From CABZJG01 sp902512685 (GTDB lineage: Bacteria; Pseudomonadota; Alphaproteobacteria; Rhodobacterales; Rhodobacteraceae), in NCBI GenBank assembly GCA_051201605.1, contig CP179201.1:2542001-2606000 (forward strand): a stretch of 64,000 bases of DNA, written 5' to 3'. Under the pieces are notes generated by a model that worked only from the letters and a program-made list of their open reading frames with translations, had not been told where the DNA came from and did no database searches. This document shows, piece by piece, positions 44,858-53,569 of the stretch; within the stretch, counting starts at the first letter, position 1; each line of letters opens with the position of its first letter. A program made the translations under genes and the position numbers.

Positions 44858-45600
44858 TTTGCTTAGAAAACATACATAAATCATTTGGTAACAATGCTGT
44901 ACTTCAAGATATTAATGTAACAGTTGAGGCGAGAAACTCGTTGGTCATAATCGGTGGGTCCGGCACCGGAAAATCGGTCATGCTCAAGTGCATACTTGGG
45001 CTTATTCCGCCTGATCAAGGGCGTATATTGGTCGATGGTCAAGATGCTGAACACGCCGAACGGGATGCCTTTCTGGCGCGCTTTGGCATGCTGTTTCAGG
45101 GCGGTGCGTTATTTGATAGCCTGCCCGTCTGGCAAAACGTTGCTTTTAGGTTGTTGCGCGGCGCTCTAAAACGGTCACCGGCAGAGGCGCGCGAGATTGC
45201 TGTTGAAAAGCTTAGGCGCGTGGGTCTTAGCGCGGATGTGGCAAATAAATTTCCCGGCGAGCTTTCGGGCGGCATGCAAAAGCGGGTCGGGCTCGCACGC
45301 GCGATCGCAGCCGAGCCCGAGATTATCTTTTTTGACGAACCGACCACGGGACTTGACCCCATTATGGCCGGTGTAATCAATGATCTGATCCGTGAGATTG
45401 TTGTTGAAATGGGCGCCACCGCAATGACAATCACCCATGACATGTCCTCGGTGCGCGCGATCGCAGACAAGGTTGCAATGCTGCACAATGGGGTAATTCA
45501 ATGGAGCGGCCCGATTTCAGACATTGACCAATCTGGCGATCCCTATCTTGATCAATTTATTCATGGCCGTGCTGAAGGACCGATAGAGGCCATTCGCTGA
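44854..45600 (+). CDS. mlaF: MlaF-type ABC ATPase
   Basis: 248 residues. Walker A GGSGTGKSVMLKCI, Q-loop MLFQGGALFDSLPVWQNVAF (typical MlaF), signature LSGGMQKRVGLARAI, Walker B IIFFDEPTTGLDPI. Partner of MlaE encoded just upstream with overlapping ATGA. Its stop overlaps the next start (TGATG). A MlaD-like MCE gene, usual after mlaE, is not found here. Confidence 0.94.
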   Translation: MICLENIHKSFGNNAVLQDINVTVEARNSLVIIGGSGTGKSVMLKCILGLIPPDQGRILVDGQDAEHAERDAFLARFGMLFQGGALFDSLPVWQNVAFRLLRGALKRSPAEAREIAVEKLRRVGLSADVANKFPGELSGGMQKRVGLARAIAAEPEIIFFDEPTTGLDPIMAGVINDLIREIVVEMGATAMTITHDMSSVRAIADKVAMLHNGVIQWSGPISDIDQSGDPYLDQFIHGRAEGPIEAIR

Positions 45601-45989
45601 TGGAAAATTTCTTCAGACCGCCACCAGAAGTGCTGGCGTTTATGGCATTCAAAAAATACATATACCTTCAAGCCCTGCTTTTACTGTCCGCATTTCGATG
45701 GCTCATTGATGCCAAGGTTGAAAAGCAATTGGCACTTGCGTCGCTCATGCTATCTGCGATCGGGCTCTTTGCCCTTTTTGGGCTCGGCTTTTTTGAAATT
45801 TACAGCGGACCGCTGCGCCAGCTTTGCCTCTGGTGGAGCCGACTTGCGAGCGGTGCGGGCATGATGTTGATTGCCTCTGTGCCCTTGGCAATTGCGGCGC
45901 TCCGCCTGCACCGGCGATACCGTTGGACTGACATGCTACATGCAGTTTTGCTGATCGCATTGATCATGCTTTGGGGAATGATTATCTAA
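45600..45989 (+). CDS. Small multi-pass membrane protein coupled to mlaF
   Basis: 129 residues, about four hydrophobic helices (roughly 20-38, 48-68, 85-104, 112-128), no signal peptide and no cysteine zinc motif. I do not recognise a named family. The start overlaps the mlaF stop, so translation is coupled, and the next gene is a PqiA-like protein of similar size. It may be the first half of a divided PqiA-type component, as an inference from order and topology. Confidence 0.65.
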   Translation: MENFFRPPPEVLAFMAFKKYIYLQALLLLSAFRWLIDAKVEKQLALASLMLSAIGLFALFGLGFFEIYSGPLRQLCLWWSRLASGAGMMLIASVPLAIAALRLHRRYRWTDMLHAVLLIALIMLWGMII

Positions 45990-46020
45990 ATTCGATAGAT
46001 CGCATAAGGTCCATCTACAA

Positions 46021-46467
46021 ATGCTGCGCTATTTCAATCTTGTCTTATTGGTTTTGTTCCCGCTGTCGTGGTTTGCACCGCTCATGAACGCCGGGCTATT
46101 GCCTTTGTTTGGTCTTTCCCAGATCAGTATAATCACAGGCGTACAAAGCCTGTGGCAATCAGATATCATATTGGCTTTTTTGGTGCTGTTTTTCGCTCTG
46201 ATCGCTCCAATGCTCAAAACCGCGCTCCTCGCGCTGATGCATTTCGGAGTGTTGCCGACACGCGGGTTTTCACTTTTGGCACTGCTGGGAAAACTGGCCA
46301 TGGCTGATGTGTTTTTAATCGCGCTTTATATTGTGATCTTTAAAGGCGTTGGTTTGGGGCATGTAGAAACCGCTTGGGGTTTATACTTTTTTAGCTTTTG
46401 CATTCTAGCGTCTTTGGCTGTGCAAGCACTGAGCCAAAGAGAATTTCACCAATCCGGCTTGCCATAG
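46021..46467 (+). CDS. PqiA-like membrane protein (single domain)
   Basis: 148 residues with four transmembrane helices. Matches one half of paraquat-inducible protein A: GLSQISIITGVQSLW and LALLGKLAMADVFLIALYIVIFKGVG resemble PqiA segments, and TAWGLYFFSFCILASLAV ends it. The cysteine zinc ribbon of full PqiA is missing. PqiA normally works with PqiB, an MCE protein, in envelope lipid transport, so its link to MlaEF here is notable. 31 bases after the small membrane protein. Confidence 0.8.
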   Translation: MLRYFNLVLLVLFPLSWFAPLMNAGLLPLFGLSQISIITGVQSLWQSDIILAFLVLFFALIAPMLKTALLALMHFGVLPTRGFSLLALLGKLAMADVFLIALYIVIFKGVGLGHVETAWGLYFFSFCILASLAVQALSQREFHQSGLP

Positions 46468-46493
46468 AGTAAAAGACTTGGCACAAGCGCAGC

Positions 46494-47882
46494 ATGGCAA
46501 AAACAAAGTCCTTTTCCTGCGCCAGTTGCGGCGCGGTGACCAGCAAATGGTCGGGCCGGTGCGAAGCATGCGGCGAATGGAATACGATTTCAGAAGATGC
46601 GGGGCTCTCTTCCGGGCCTTCGAAGGCCTCAATGGGCGCAAAACGCGGGTCGGCTGTGAAGCTCAGTGGCATGAAAAGCACCGAGGCGCCGCCTGAACGC
46701 ACCAAAAGCGGTATTATTGAGCTTGACCGGGCCTTAGGCGGGGGGCTTGTTCCGGCCTCGGCGCTTTTGGTTGGCGGCGATCCGGGGATTGGCAAATCAA
46801 CATTGCTTTTGCAAGCAGCCGCAAAATTTGCACAAGCCGGCCTAAAAACCATTTATATTACTGGCGAAGAAGCCAGCGAACAGGTGCGCATGCGCGCCGC
46901 GCGCCTTGGTCTGAGCGACACATCCGTGCAACTGGGCGCTGAAACCAACCTGCGCAATATTCTGACCACGCTTGAAGAGGAAAAGCCTCAGCTGGTCATT
47001 ATTGATTCGATCCAAACTATGTGGGCAGATACCGTCGAAAGTGCGCCCGGCAGCGTCAGTCAGGTACGCGCCGCCGCGCATGAGCTGACGCGGTTTGCCA
47101 AGCGCCGCGGCCTCTCGGTGATTTTGGTTGGTCATGTCACCAAGGACGGCCAGATAGCCGGCCCGCGCGTGGTCGAGCATATGGTCGATACCGTGCTTTA
47201 TTTTGAAGGTGAGCGGGGTCATCAGTTCCGCATCTTGCGCGCCGTGAAAAACCGTTTTGGCGCGGCCGACGAAATTGGCGTGTTTGAGATGACAGGTCAA
47301 GGCTTGGCCGAGGTCAGCAACCCCTCTGAATTGTTTTTGGCCGATCGCGGCACGCCCACACCCGGATCGGTGGTCTTTGCTGGGGTCGAAGGAACGCGGC
47401 CGGTTTTGGTGGAATTTCAAGCTTTGGTCGCCCCGACCCCCTACAGCCAACCAAGACGATCGGTTGTTGGCTGGGACAGTGCGCGCCTGGCCATGATCCT
47501 AGCGGTTCTTGAGGCCCGTTGCGGCATTCCGTTCAGCGGGCTTGATGTCTATCTAAATGTCGCCGGAGGGTTGAAAATTAGCGAACCGGCTGCCGACCTT
47601 GCTGTTGCATCGGCCCTTCTTTCTGCACGCGAGGATATAAGTTTACCGGCTGATACGGTGGTTTATGGCGAAATAAGTCTCTCAGGGGCTCTTAGACCGG
47701 TGTCTCAGGCGGAAAATAGGTTGAAAGAAGCGCAAAAACTTGGTTTCACAAGAGCATTAGCGCCGAGCAACGCTAAACAATCGGCCGTCACAGACATACA
47801 AGTGACCCAAATTGCGGATTTGGTGTCCTTTGTAGAGGAGCAATTTTGTGCGGAAAAGCGGCTGCATGTAGGGGATGCATGA
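46494..47882 (+). CDS. radA: DNA repair protein RadA
   Basis: 462 residues. Order: zinc finger CASCGAVTSKWSGRCEACG (four Cys), RecA-like ATPase with Walker A GDPGIGKSTLLL and VIIDSIQTMWADTVES, the RadA-specific KNRFGAADEIGVFEM, and a C-terminal Lon-protease-like domain with GLDVYLNVAGGLKISEPAADLAVASALLS without the catalytic pair. Branch migration helicase in recombination. Followed within 3 bases by cvpA and then purF, an order usual in Roseobacters. Confidence 0.96.
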   Translation: MAKTKSFSCASCGAVTSKWSGRCEACGEWNTISEDAGLSSGPSKASMGAKRGSAVKLSGMKSTEAPPERTKSGIIELDRALGGGLVPASALLVGGDPGIGKSTLLLQAAAKFAQAGLKTIYITGEEASEQVRMRAARLGLSDTSVQLGAETNLRNILTTLEEEKPQLVIIDSIQTMWADTVESAPGSVSQVRAAAHELTRFAKRRGLSVILVGHVTKDGQIAGPRVVEHMVDTVLYFEGERGHQFRILRAVKNRFGAADEIGVFEMTGQGLAEVSNPSELFLADRGTPTPGSVVFAGVEGTRPVLVEFQALVAPTPYSQPRRSVVGWDSARLAMILAVLEARCGIPFSGLDVYLNVAGGLKISEPAADLAVASALLSAREDISLPADTVVYGEISLSGALRPVSQAENRLKEAQKLGFTRALAPSNAKQSAVTDIQVTQIADLVSFVEEQFCAEKRLHVGDA

Positions 47883-47885
47883 TTG

Positions 47886-48440
47886 ATGGAAAGTTTTAAC
47901 TTAATTGATGGACTTGTGGTTCTGTTAGTGCTGATCTCAGCGCTGCTGGCCTATTCGCGCGGGCTGGTGCGGGAATTAATGGCCATCGCCGGATGGGTGG
48001 CCGCGGCGGTTTTGGCGTTTATTTTTGCGCCACAATTGATGCCGCTGGTCAAAGAAATTCCGATGGTGGGGCCGATTCTGGCAGACAGTTGCGAGCTGGC
48101 CATCATCGCAGCATTTGCCACAGTATTTGCTATCTCTCTTGTGATATTATCATTTTTCACACCACTTTTATCCACCTTGATCGACAAAACCGCCGCCAGC
48201 CGCGTAGATCGCGGTTTAGGATTGCTGTTTGGAATTCTGCGCGGTCTGGCTTTGGTGGCGATTGCTTTTTTTGCCTATCAATCAGTTTTAAGCACCGAAA
48301 CTTTTGCCGTGGTTGATCAAAGCCAATCAGCGCGCATTTTCAGTGATATTGCACAAAACATCGAAGAGCGTCGCCCCGAGCGCGCGCTTGGTTGGATCAC
48401 ATCTCAATATGAACAATTGGTCGCCGTATGCGAAGCCTGA
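47886..48440 (+). CDS. cvpA: CvpA family membrane protein
   Basis: 184 residues from an ATG at 47886, immediately after radA (a TTG one codon earlier is the longest frame). Four transmembrane helices: LIDGLVVLLVLISALLAY, then SRGLVRELMAIAGWVAAAVLAFIFA, LAIIAAFATVFAISLVIL, and GLLFGILRGLALVAIAFF. CvpA (colicin V production) homologues are found next to purF widely and influence envelope integrity. No enzyme motif is visible. Confidence 0.93.
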   Translation: MESFNLIDGLVVLLVLISALLAYSRGLVRELMAIAGWVAAAVLAFIFAPQLMPLVKEIPMVGPILADSCELAIIAAFATVFAISLVILSFFTPLLSTLIDKTAASRVDRGLGLLFGILRGLALVAIAFFAYQSVLSTETFAVVDQSQSARIFSDIAQNIEERRPERALGWITSQYEQLVAVCEA

Positions 48441-48546
48441 GCAAGTTTTTGAGAAAAGTTCACGATTTGGATGGAAATAAGAGGTAAGTGTCTTGTTAGG
48501 TTCGTGACAGCCAGAAGCAAACAGACTAAGACTGACGCAACAAGCT

Positions 48547-50037
48547 GTGCTAGATTCGGAGTTGCCTGACGTGTCGCGCCAACAGATGCCCCCGGCCCAT
48601 CCCTTTGATGACGATAAGCTGCATGAAGAATGTGGTGTATTTGGGGTTATAGGCACTGCCGAAGCCGCCAATTTTGTCGCACTGGGACTGCATGCACTTC
48701 AACACCGTGGGCAAGAAGCAGGCGGCATTGTCGCCCACGACCCTGATGCCGGATTTAATTCGGTTCGGCGATTTGGATATGTGCGCGATAATTTTACATC
48801 CCAAAGCCTGATGAAAACCCTGCCAGGGCCGTTATCCATCGGCCATGTGCGCTATTCTACAGCAGGCGCCAAAGGCTCAGTGATCCGTGACGTGCAACCC
48901 TTTTTCGGTGAATTTGCAATGGGCGGCGCAGCGATTGCACATAATGGTAATATTACCAATGCCAATGCTCTGCGGCGTGAATTAATCGAGCGCGGATCAA
49001 TTTTCCAAAGCTCATCAGACAGTGAATGCATTATTCATTTAATGGCCCGTTCACTTCAGCGCAATATCCCCGAACGAATGGAAGACGCCTTGCGGCGGGT
49101 TGAAGGCGCCTTTTCTGTCGTCGCGATGACTCGCACCAAGTTGATCGGCGTGCGCGATCCATTGGGCGTTCGGCCACTGGTACTTGGCCGTATTGGTGGG
49201 GGCTGGGCGCTGAGTTCAGAGACATGCGCCTTGGATATTATTGGAGCTGATTTTGTGCGTGAAATCGAACCGGGCGAGATGGTTGTCATCACCCAAAATG
49301 GGATTGAAAGCCATTTCCCATTTCGCCAACGCAGCCCGCGGTTTTGCATTTTTGAGCACGTCTACTTTTCACGCCCCGATAGTATAATTGGCGGCCGCTC
49401 GGTTTATGAAACACGCCGCCAGATCGGTGTGGAATTGGCCAAAGAAAATCCGGTTGAGGCCGATTTGGTCTGTCCGGTACCTGATAGCGGAACCCCCGCC
49501 GCCATCGGATATTCACAGCAATCTGGTATTCCTTATGCAATGGGCATTATTCGCAACCAATATATGGGGCGCACGTTCATTGAACCCACCGAACAAATTC
49601 GCAATATGGGGGTGCGGCTCAAGCTAAACGTCAACCGTGCGCTCATAAAGGGCAAGCGGGTCATTTTGGTCGACGATTCCGTGGTGCGCGGCACCACGTC
49701 GCGAAAGATCAAGGAAATGATTTTAGATGCTGGTGCGGCTGAAGTTCATTTTCGCATTGCAAGCCCGCCCACCGCTTGGCCATGCTTTTATGGCGTGGAC
49801 ACCCCACAGCGCGAAAAACTGTTGGCGGCCACCATGACCGAAGAGGAAATGCGACACCATCTGTCAGTCGATAGCCTAAAATTTATTTCGCTCGATGGCC
49901 TTTACCGCGCCGTAGGCGAAACCAAAGGACGTTCGTCAAAATGTCCTCAATATTGCGACGCCTGTTTTTCGGGCGAATATCCGGTGGCGCCATCAGATAT
50001 GATTACGAACGGCTTCGAGCTTAAAGCCGCAGAATAA
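48547..50037 (+). CDS. purF: Amidophosphoribosyltransferase PurF
   Basis: 496 residues from a GTG at 48547; an ATG at 48586 is an alternative and neither has a clear ribosome site. First committed step of purine synthesis. The catalytic nucleophile is Cys29 in HEECGVFGVIG, so the leader is removed to expose it. PRPP motif VILVDDSVVRGTTSRKI; glutaminase segments HALQHRGQEAGGI and IAHNGNITNA. Cysteines in SPRFCIFEHVYF and SKCPQYCDACF mark the iron-sulfur-containing B. subtilis type. Follows cvpA. Confidence 0.95.
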   Translation: MLDSELPDVSRQQMPPAHPFDDDKLHEECGVFGVIGTAEAANFVALGLHALQHRGQEAGGIVAHDPDAGFNSVRRFGYVRDNFTSQSLMKTLPGPLSIGHVRYSTAGAKGSVIRDVQPFFGEFAMGGAAIAHNGNITNANALRRELIERGSIFQSSSDSECIIHLMARSLQRNIPERMEDALRRVEGAFSVVAMTRTKLIGVRDPLGVRPLVLGRIGGGWALSSETCALDIIGADFVREIEPGEMVVITQNGIESHFPFRQRSPRFCIFEHVYFSRPDSIIGGRSVYETRRQIGVELAKENPVEADLVCPVPDSGTPAAIGYSQQSGIPYAMGIIRNQYMGRTFIEPTEQIRNMGVRLKLNVNRALIKGKRVILVDDSVVRGTTSRKIKEMILDAGAAEVHFRIASPPTAWPCFYGVDTPQREKLLAATMTEEEMRHHLSVDSLKFISLDGLYRAVGETKGRSSKCPQYCDACFSGEYPVAPSDMITNGFELKAAE

Positions 50038-50137
50038 AGCATTGGGAAATGTCCCATTTACCCGAAGCACTGCGGCAAATGCCCCATGTTTGACAGCCAA
50101 GTCTTGACGGAGCGGCGGAAATTGACCATCAGACCGC

Positions 50138-50782
50138 ATGAGAGAGAAAATAGCATTGATCACCGGGGCCTCACGCGGGCTGGGCGCGGCCTTAGCGCTG
50201 CAACTCGGGCAAAGCCATCATTTGGTTTTGGTGGCACGCACCACTGGATCGTTGGAAGAACTGGATGACCGCATTCAAGCCGGCGGTGGACAAGCAACCC
50301 TTGCCCCGATGGATATCACCAACCCAGATGCAATGGCGCAGTTATGCCGATCTATTTACGAGCGTTGGGGTCAAATTGACCTTTGGGCACATACTGCCAT
50401 CCACGCGGCACCGCTTGCGCCAACCAGCACCCTAGACAGCAAAGACTGGGAAAAATCGGTTGCTGTGAATGTCACTGCGACCGGCGTTTTAATCCCTTTT
50501 ATCGCACCGCTATTAGGGGCATCGGGCAAAGCTGTATTTTTCGATGACCCGAAGGCCGGCACAAAATTCTTTGGCGCCTATGGCGCCAGCAAAGCCGCCC
50601 AGATTTCTTTGGCCAAAAGCTGGGCCGCTGAAAGCCAAAAAACTGGCCCCAACGTCCAAATTCTGGCCCCCAAGCCAATGCCAACTGGGATACGGGCGCG
50701 GTTTTTTCCGGGTGAAGATCGTGATCATCTCGCCCGCCCCGCCGCTGAAGCACAGCGCCTATTGGCCGAACTTGGCATTTAA
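50138..50782 (+). CDS. Short-chain dehydrogenase/reductase with altered catalytic serine
   Basis: 214 residues. NAD(P)-binding ITGASRGLGAALAL (about residues 8-21) and the active-site YGASK (Tyr148, Lys152) are present, but the serine expected 13 residues before the tyrosine falls in AVFFDDPKAG and is not serine, and the NNAG strand reads AHTAIHAA. So it may be an SDR with changed chemistry or a redox sensor. It lies between purF and surE; substrate unknown. Confidence 0.82.
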   Translation: MREKIALITGASRGLGAALALQLGQSHHLVLVARTTGSLEELDDRIQAGGGQATLAPMDITNPDAMAQLCRSIYERWGQIDLWAHTAIHAAPLAPTSTLDSKDWEKSVAVNVTATGVLIPFIAPLLGASGKAVFFDDPKAGTKFFGAYGASKAAQISLAKSWAAESQKTGPNVQILAPKPMPTGIRARFFPGEDRDHLARPAAEAQRLLAELGI

Positions 50783-50869
50783 CTAGACCAGTATCGGCTC
50801 TGATCACTTGCCCAAAGCCTTTGTCTGAATTATGCAGGGTTCGAAAACACAAAAACACCGAGCGAAAAA

Positions 50870-51652
50870 ATGCGCATTTTGGTTACCAATGACGATGGCA
50901 TAAATGCCCCTGGGCTTGTTGTTTTGCGGGCCATTGCAAAGGCAGTTGCTGGTCCAGACGGTCAGGTCTGGACCGTGGCGCCAGCCCACGAGCAATCCGG
51001 CACGGCCCATTGCATCAGTTATACCAATCCAGCCTTGATCGTTCAGCATAGTGAGCGGTGTTTTTCGGTCGAGGGCTATCCGGCCGATTGTGTTTTGGCC
51101 GGGATCCATCAAGTGCTCAAAAGCGCCCCGCCTGATTTGATATTGTCCGGGGTTAACCGCGGCAATAATTCGGCTGAAAATGCGCTTTATTCGGGCACTC
51201 TTGGGGCGGCGCTAGAAGGCGCGCTACAAGGCGTGCGCTCGGTTGCCTTATCGCAGTACCTTGGCCCCAAAAATCGCGATTTAGAAAATCCTTTTGAGGC
51301 CAGCGCTGCACATGGAGCAGATCTGGTCCGTAAGCTTTGTCAGCAACCCGTTCCTCCCAGCGAGGATTATCCACTTTTCTACAATGTCAATTTTCCACCG
51401 CTGCCAGCTTTGGATGTGCGTGGAATCAAAGTGACACCGCAAGGCCGTCGCCGGAACAGTAAATTTAGCGTATCCAAGTACACTTCCACCTCAAAACGTC
51501 AATTTTTGTTTGCTCAAATCGGTGACCAGCAGGTGCCAACAGCCTCGGGCACCGACGCTGCCGAAAATCTGGACGGCTATATCACCGTCACCCCGATGCG
51601 GGCAGATTTAACCGACTATGATGCGCTTGGTGCCCTAAGGACAATTGAATGA
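50870..51652 (+). CDS. surE: 5'-nucleotidase SurE
   Basis: 260 residues. Survival protein E, a metal-dependent nucleotidase/exopolyphosphatase. The metal aspartates are Asp8 and Asp9 in ILVTNDDGINAPGL; APAHEQSGTAHCISY and ILSGVNRGNNSAENALYSGTLGAALEG are family segments. Heads surE-pcm-nlpD, with the pcm start overlapping as ATGA. Confidence 0.96.
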   Translation: MRILVTNDDGINAPGLVVLRAIAKAVAGPDGQVWTVAPAHEQSGTAHCISYTNPALIVQHSERCFSVEGYPADCVLAGIHQVLKSAPPDLILSGVNRGNNSAENALYSGTLGAALEGALQGVRSVALSQYLGPKNRDLENPFEASAAHGADLVRKLCQQPVPPSEDYPLFYNVNFPPLPALDVRGIKVTPQGRRRNSKFSVSKYTSTSKRQFLFAQIGDQQVPTASGTDAAENLDGYITVTPMRADLTDYDALGALRTIE

Positions 51653-52293
51653 ACACCGAAGCCGAGCGCAAAATGCAGTTTCTGTTTGCCCTGCGCTCGA
51701 AAGGTGTGACCGATACCCGAGTATTATCCGCGATGGAAAAAATCGACCGTGGGCTTTTTGTGCGCGGACTTTTTGCCGAGCGGGCGTATGAAGATATGCC
51801 GCTACCCATCGCCTGTGGGCAAACCATATCGCAACCCTCTGTGGTCGGCTTGATGACACAGGCCCTTGATCTTAACCCCCGTCATAAAGTGCTCGAAGTG
51901 GGCACCGGATCGGGATATCAAGCCGCAGTTCTCAGCCAATTGGCCCGGCGCGTTTATACAGTAGAACGCCATAAAACGCTTGTTAACGAAGCAAAATCCC
52001 TGTTTGAAACGTTGGACTATAGCAATATCATTCCAATTTTATCCGATGGAAGTCGCGGCTTGCCTGATCAAGCGCCATTTGATCGGATCATTGTGACCGC
52101 CGCTGCAGAAGATCCCCCAAGCCCGTTGCTTGCACAACTAAAAGAGGGCGGGATAATGGTGGTTCCGGTGGGACAATCCGATACGGTTCAAAACCTCATT
52201 CGCGTGACCCGCACCGAAGATGGCTATCATTATGACGATTTAAGAGCTGTGCGGTTTGTGCCGCTTGTTGAAGGTTTAGGTAAAGATAGTTAA
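51649..52293 (+). CDS. pcm: Protein-L-isoaspartate O-methyltransferase
   Basis: 214 residues. SAM-dependent repair of isoaspartyl residues. Motifs are PIACGQTISQPSVVGLMTQAL, the SAM-binding VLEVGTGSGYQAAVL and FDRIIVTAAAEDPP. Overlaps surE by four bases. Followed after 72 bases by nlpD, the usual stationary-phase repair/cell wall set. Confidence 0.95.
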   Translation: MNTEAERKMQFLFALRSKGVTDTRVLSAMEKIDRGLFVRGLFAERAYEDMPLPIACGQTISQPSVVGLMTQALDLNPRHKVLEVGTGSGYQAAVLSQLARRVYTVERHKTLVNEAKSLFETLDYSNIIPILSDGSRGLPDQAPFDRIIVTAAAEDPPSPLLAQLKEGGIMVVPVGQSDTVQNLIRVTRTEDGYHYDDLRAVRFVPLVEGLGKDS

Positions 52294-52365
52294 ATTTTGT
52301 AATAATGCTCGCGCGATTGGGGCAAAAGCGCTATAAAACCATAAGCTTACTAAAGGAGTGCAAAT

Positions 52366-53490
52366 ATGTCCGTCGGTTATTTTAGGCGCGTTGCTCTTAT
52401 TCTAACCTCGGGCTGTTTTCTGGCGGCCTGCGATCCCTCGCAACTTGATCTTGATCTTCGTAATAACGAATACAATACCTCTTCTGCTGCGCAAGAAATT
52501 GCCACCAAGAGGCCACAACCGGATAGCAGAGGGATCATCAGCTATCCAAACTATCAGGTGGCCATTGCCCGCTTTGGTGACACCATGACAAGCTTGGCAG
52601 AGCGGATCGGGTTTGACGCAGATGCGCTGGCCCGATTTAATGGCTTCAGAGCAGGCGACCGCCTGCGCGCAGGTGAGGTGATAGCCCTACCTAAACCCGT
52701 GGCCGGTAGCGAACCATCAAAAAGTGCTGATGGCAGTAAAATTGATGTTGCAGAACTTGCCCAAAGCGCTCTTGACCAGGCAGATCAGAGCAAAAAGACG
52801 ACAACCAAGCCACGTGCAAAACCGCTGGCGGAACCGATCAAGCATAAAGTTCGCCGCGGCGAAACCGCTTTCACCATTTCCAGGCTATATAATGTGTCCG
52901 TGCGGTCCCTTGCAGACTGGAATGCACTCGACAGCAATTTCACCATTCGCGAAGGTCAGTATCTTCTGGTTCCGGCCACTTTGAATAATGTTGGGGCCTC
53001 TCCAGAACCTGTCTCAGAACCCGGAACTGGCAGTGCAACCCCCTTGCCTCCAAGCGCTGCGAATCCACTGCCGGAAACAACGGCTGAACCTGCCGAGACA
53101 CGAGCAGCTGCCAAAACCGAACCAACACAGACCGCAAGCGGCGGCCGCCTGGCCTATCCTGTGAAAGGCAAAATTATTCGCGAATATGTTAAGGGTAAAA
53201 CCGATGGGATCGATTTAAGCGCCCCGGTTGGCAGTACCGTTGTGGCCGCCGAAAGCGGAAGTGTTGCTGCCATTACAGCCGATGCTGATCAGGTGCCGAT
53301 TTTGGTGCTGAAACATGCGGATAATCTGCTGACGGTTTATGCCAATATTGGCGATATATCGGTCGAAAAAGGCCAAGCGGTTTCGCGGGGTCAAGGCATT
53401 GGTAAAATTCGAAAAGGCAATCCCAGTTATCTACATTTCGAAGTACGCAATGGCTTTGAAAGCGTCGATCCTATGGATTATTTGAATTAG
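52366..53490 (+). CDS. nlpD: NlpD-like lipoprotein with LysM repeats and degenerate LytM domain
   Basis: 374 residues. Lipoprotein signal ends in LAAC with lipidated Cys22. Two LysM repeats lie at about residues 60-110 (YQVAIARFGDTMTSLAERIG) and 158-205 (KHKVRRGETAFTISRLYN). The C-terminal LytM (M23) domain, about 260-374, lacks catalytic ligands: GIDLSAP has no preceding His, YANIG replaces the YAHL motif, though LHFEVR remains. As in E. coli NlpD, an activator of an amidase rather than an enzyme is inferred. AGGAG upstream sets the start. Confidence 0.92.
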   Translation: MSVGYFRRVALILTSGCFLAACDPSQLDLDLRNNEYNTSSAAQEIATKRPQPDSRGIISYPNYQVAIARFGDTMTSLAERIGFDADALARFNGFRAGDRLRAGEVIALPKPVAGSEPSKSADGSKIDVAELAQSALDQADQSKKTTTKPRAKPLAEPIKHKVRRGETAFTISRLYNVSVRSLADWNALDSNFTIREGQYLLVPATLNNVGASPEPVSEPGTGSATPLPPSAANPLPETTAEPAETRAAAKTEPTQTASGGRLAYPVKGKIIREYVKGKTDGIDLSAPVGSTVVAAESGSVAAITADADQVPILVLKHADNLLTVYANIGDISVEKGQAVSRGQGIGKIRKGNPSYLHFEVRNGFESVDPMDYLN

Positions 53491-53569
53491 GGCTTTTCCC
53501 AAATAGCACCCCCGCAATACCGACGTGATACCGCCGCAATACCGAAGTCCGTTTTCTGTCGCAACTGGT

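Noticed and set aside
50047..50090. Repeated AAATGYCCCAT motif after purF
   Set aside because: Only two short copies; no hairpin with a T run and no sign of function.
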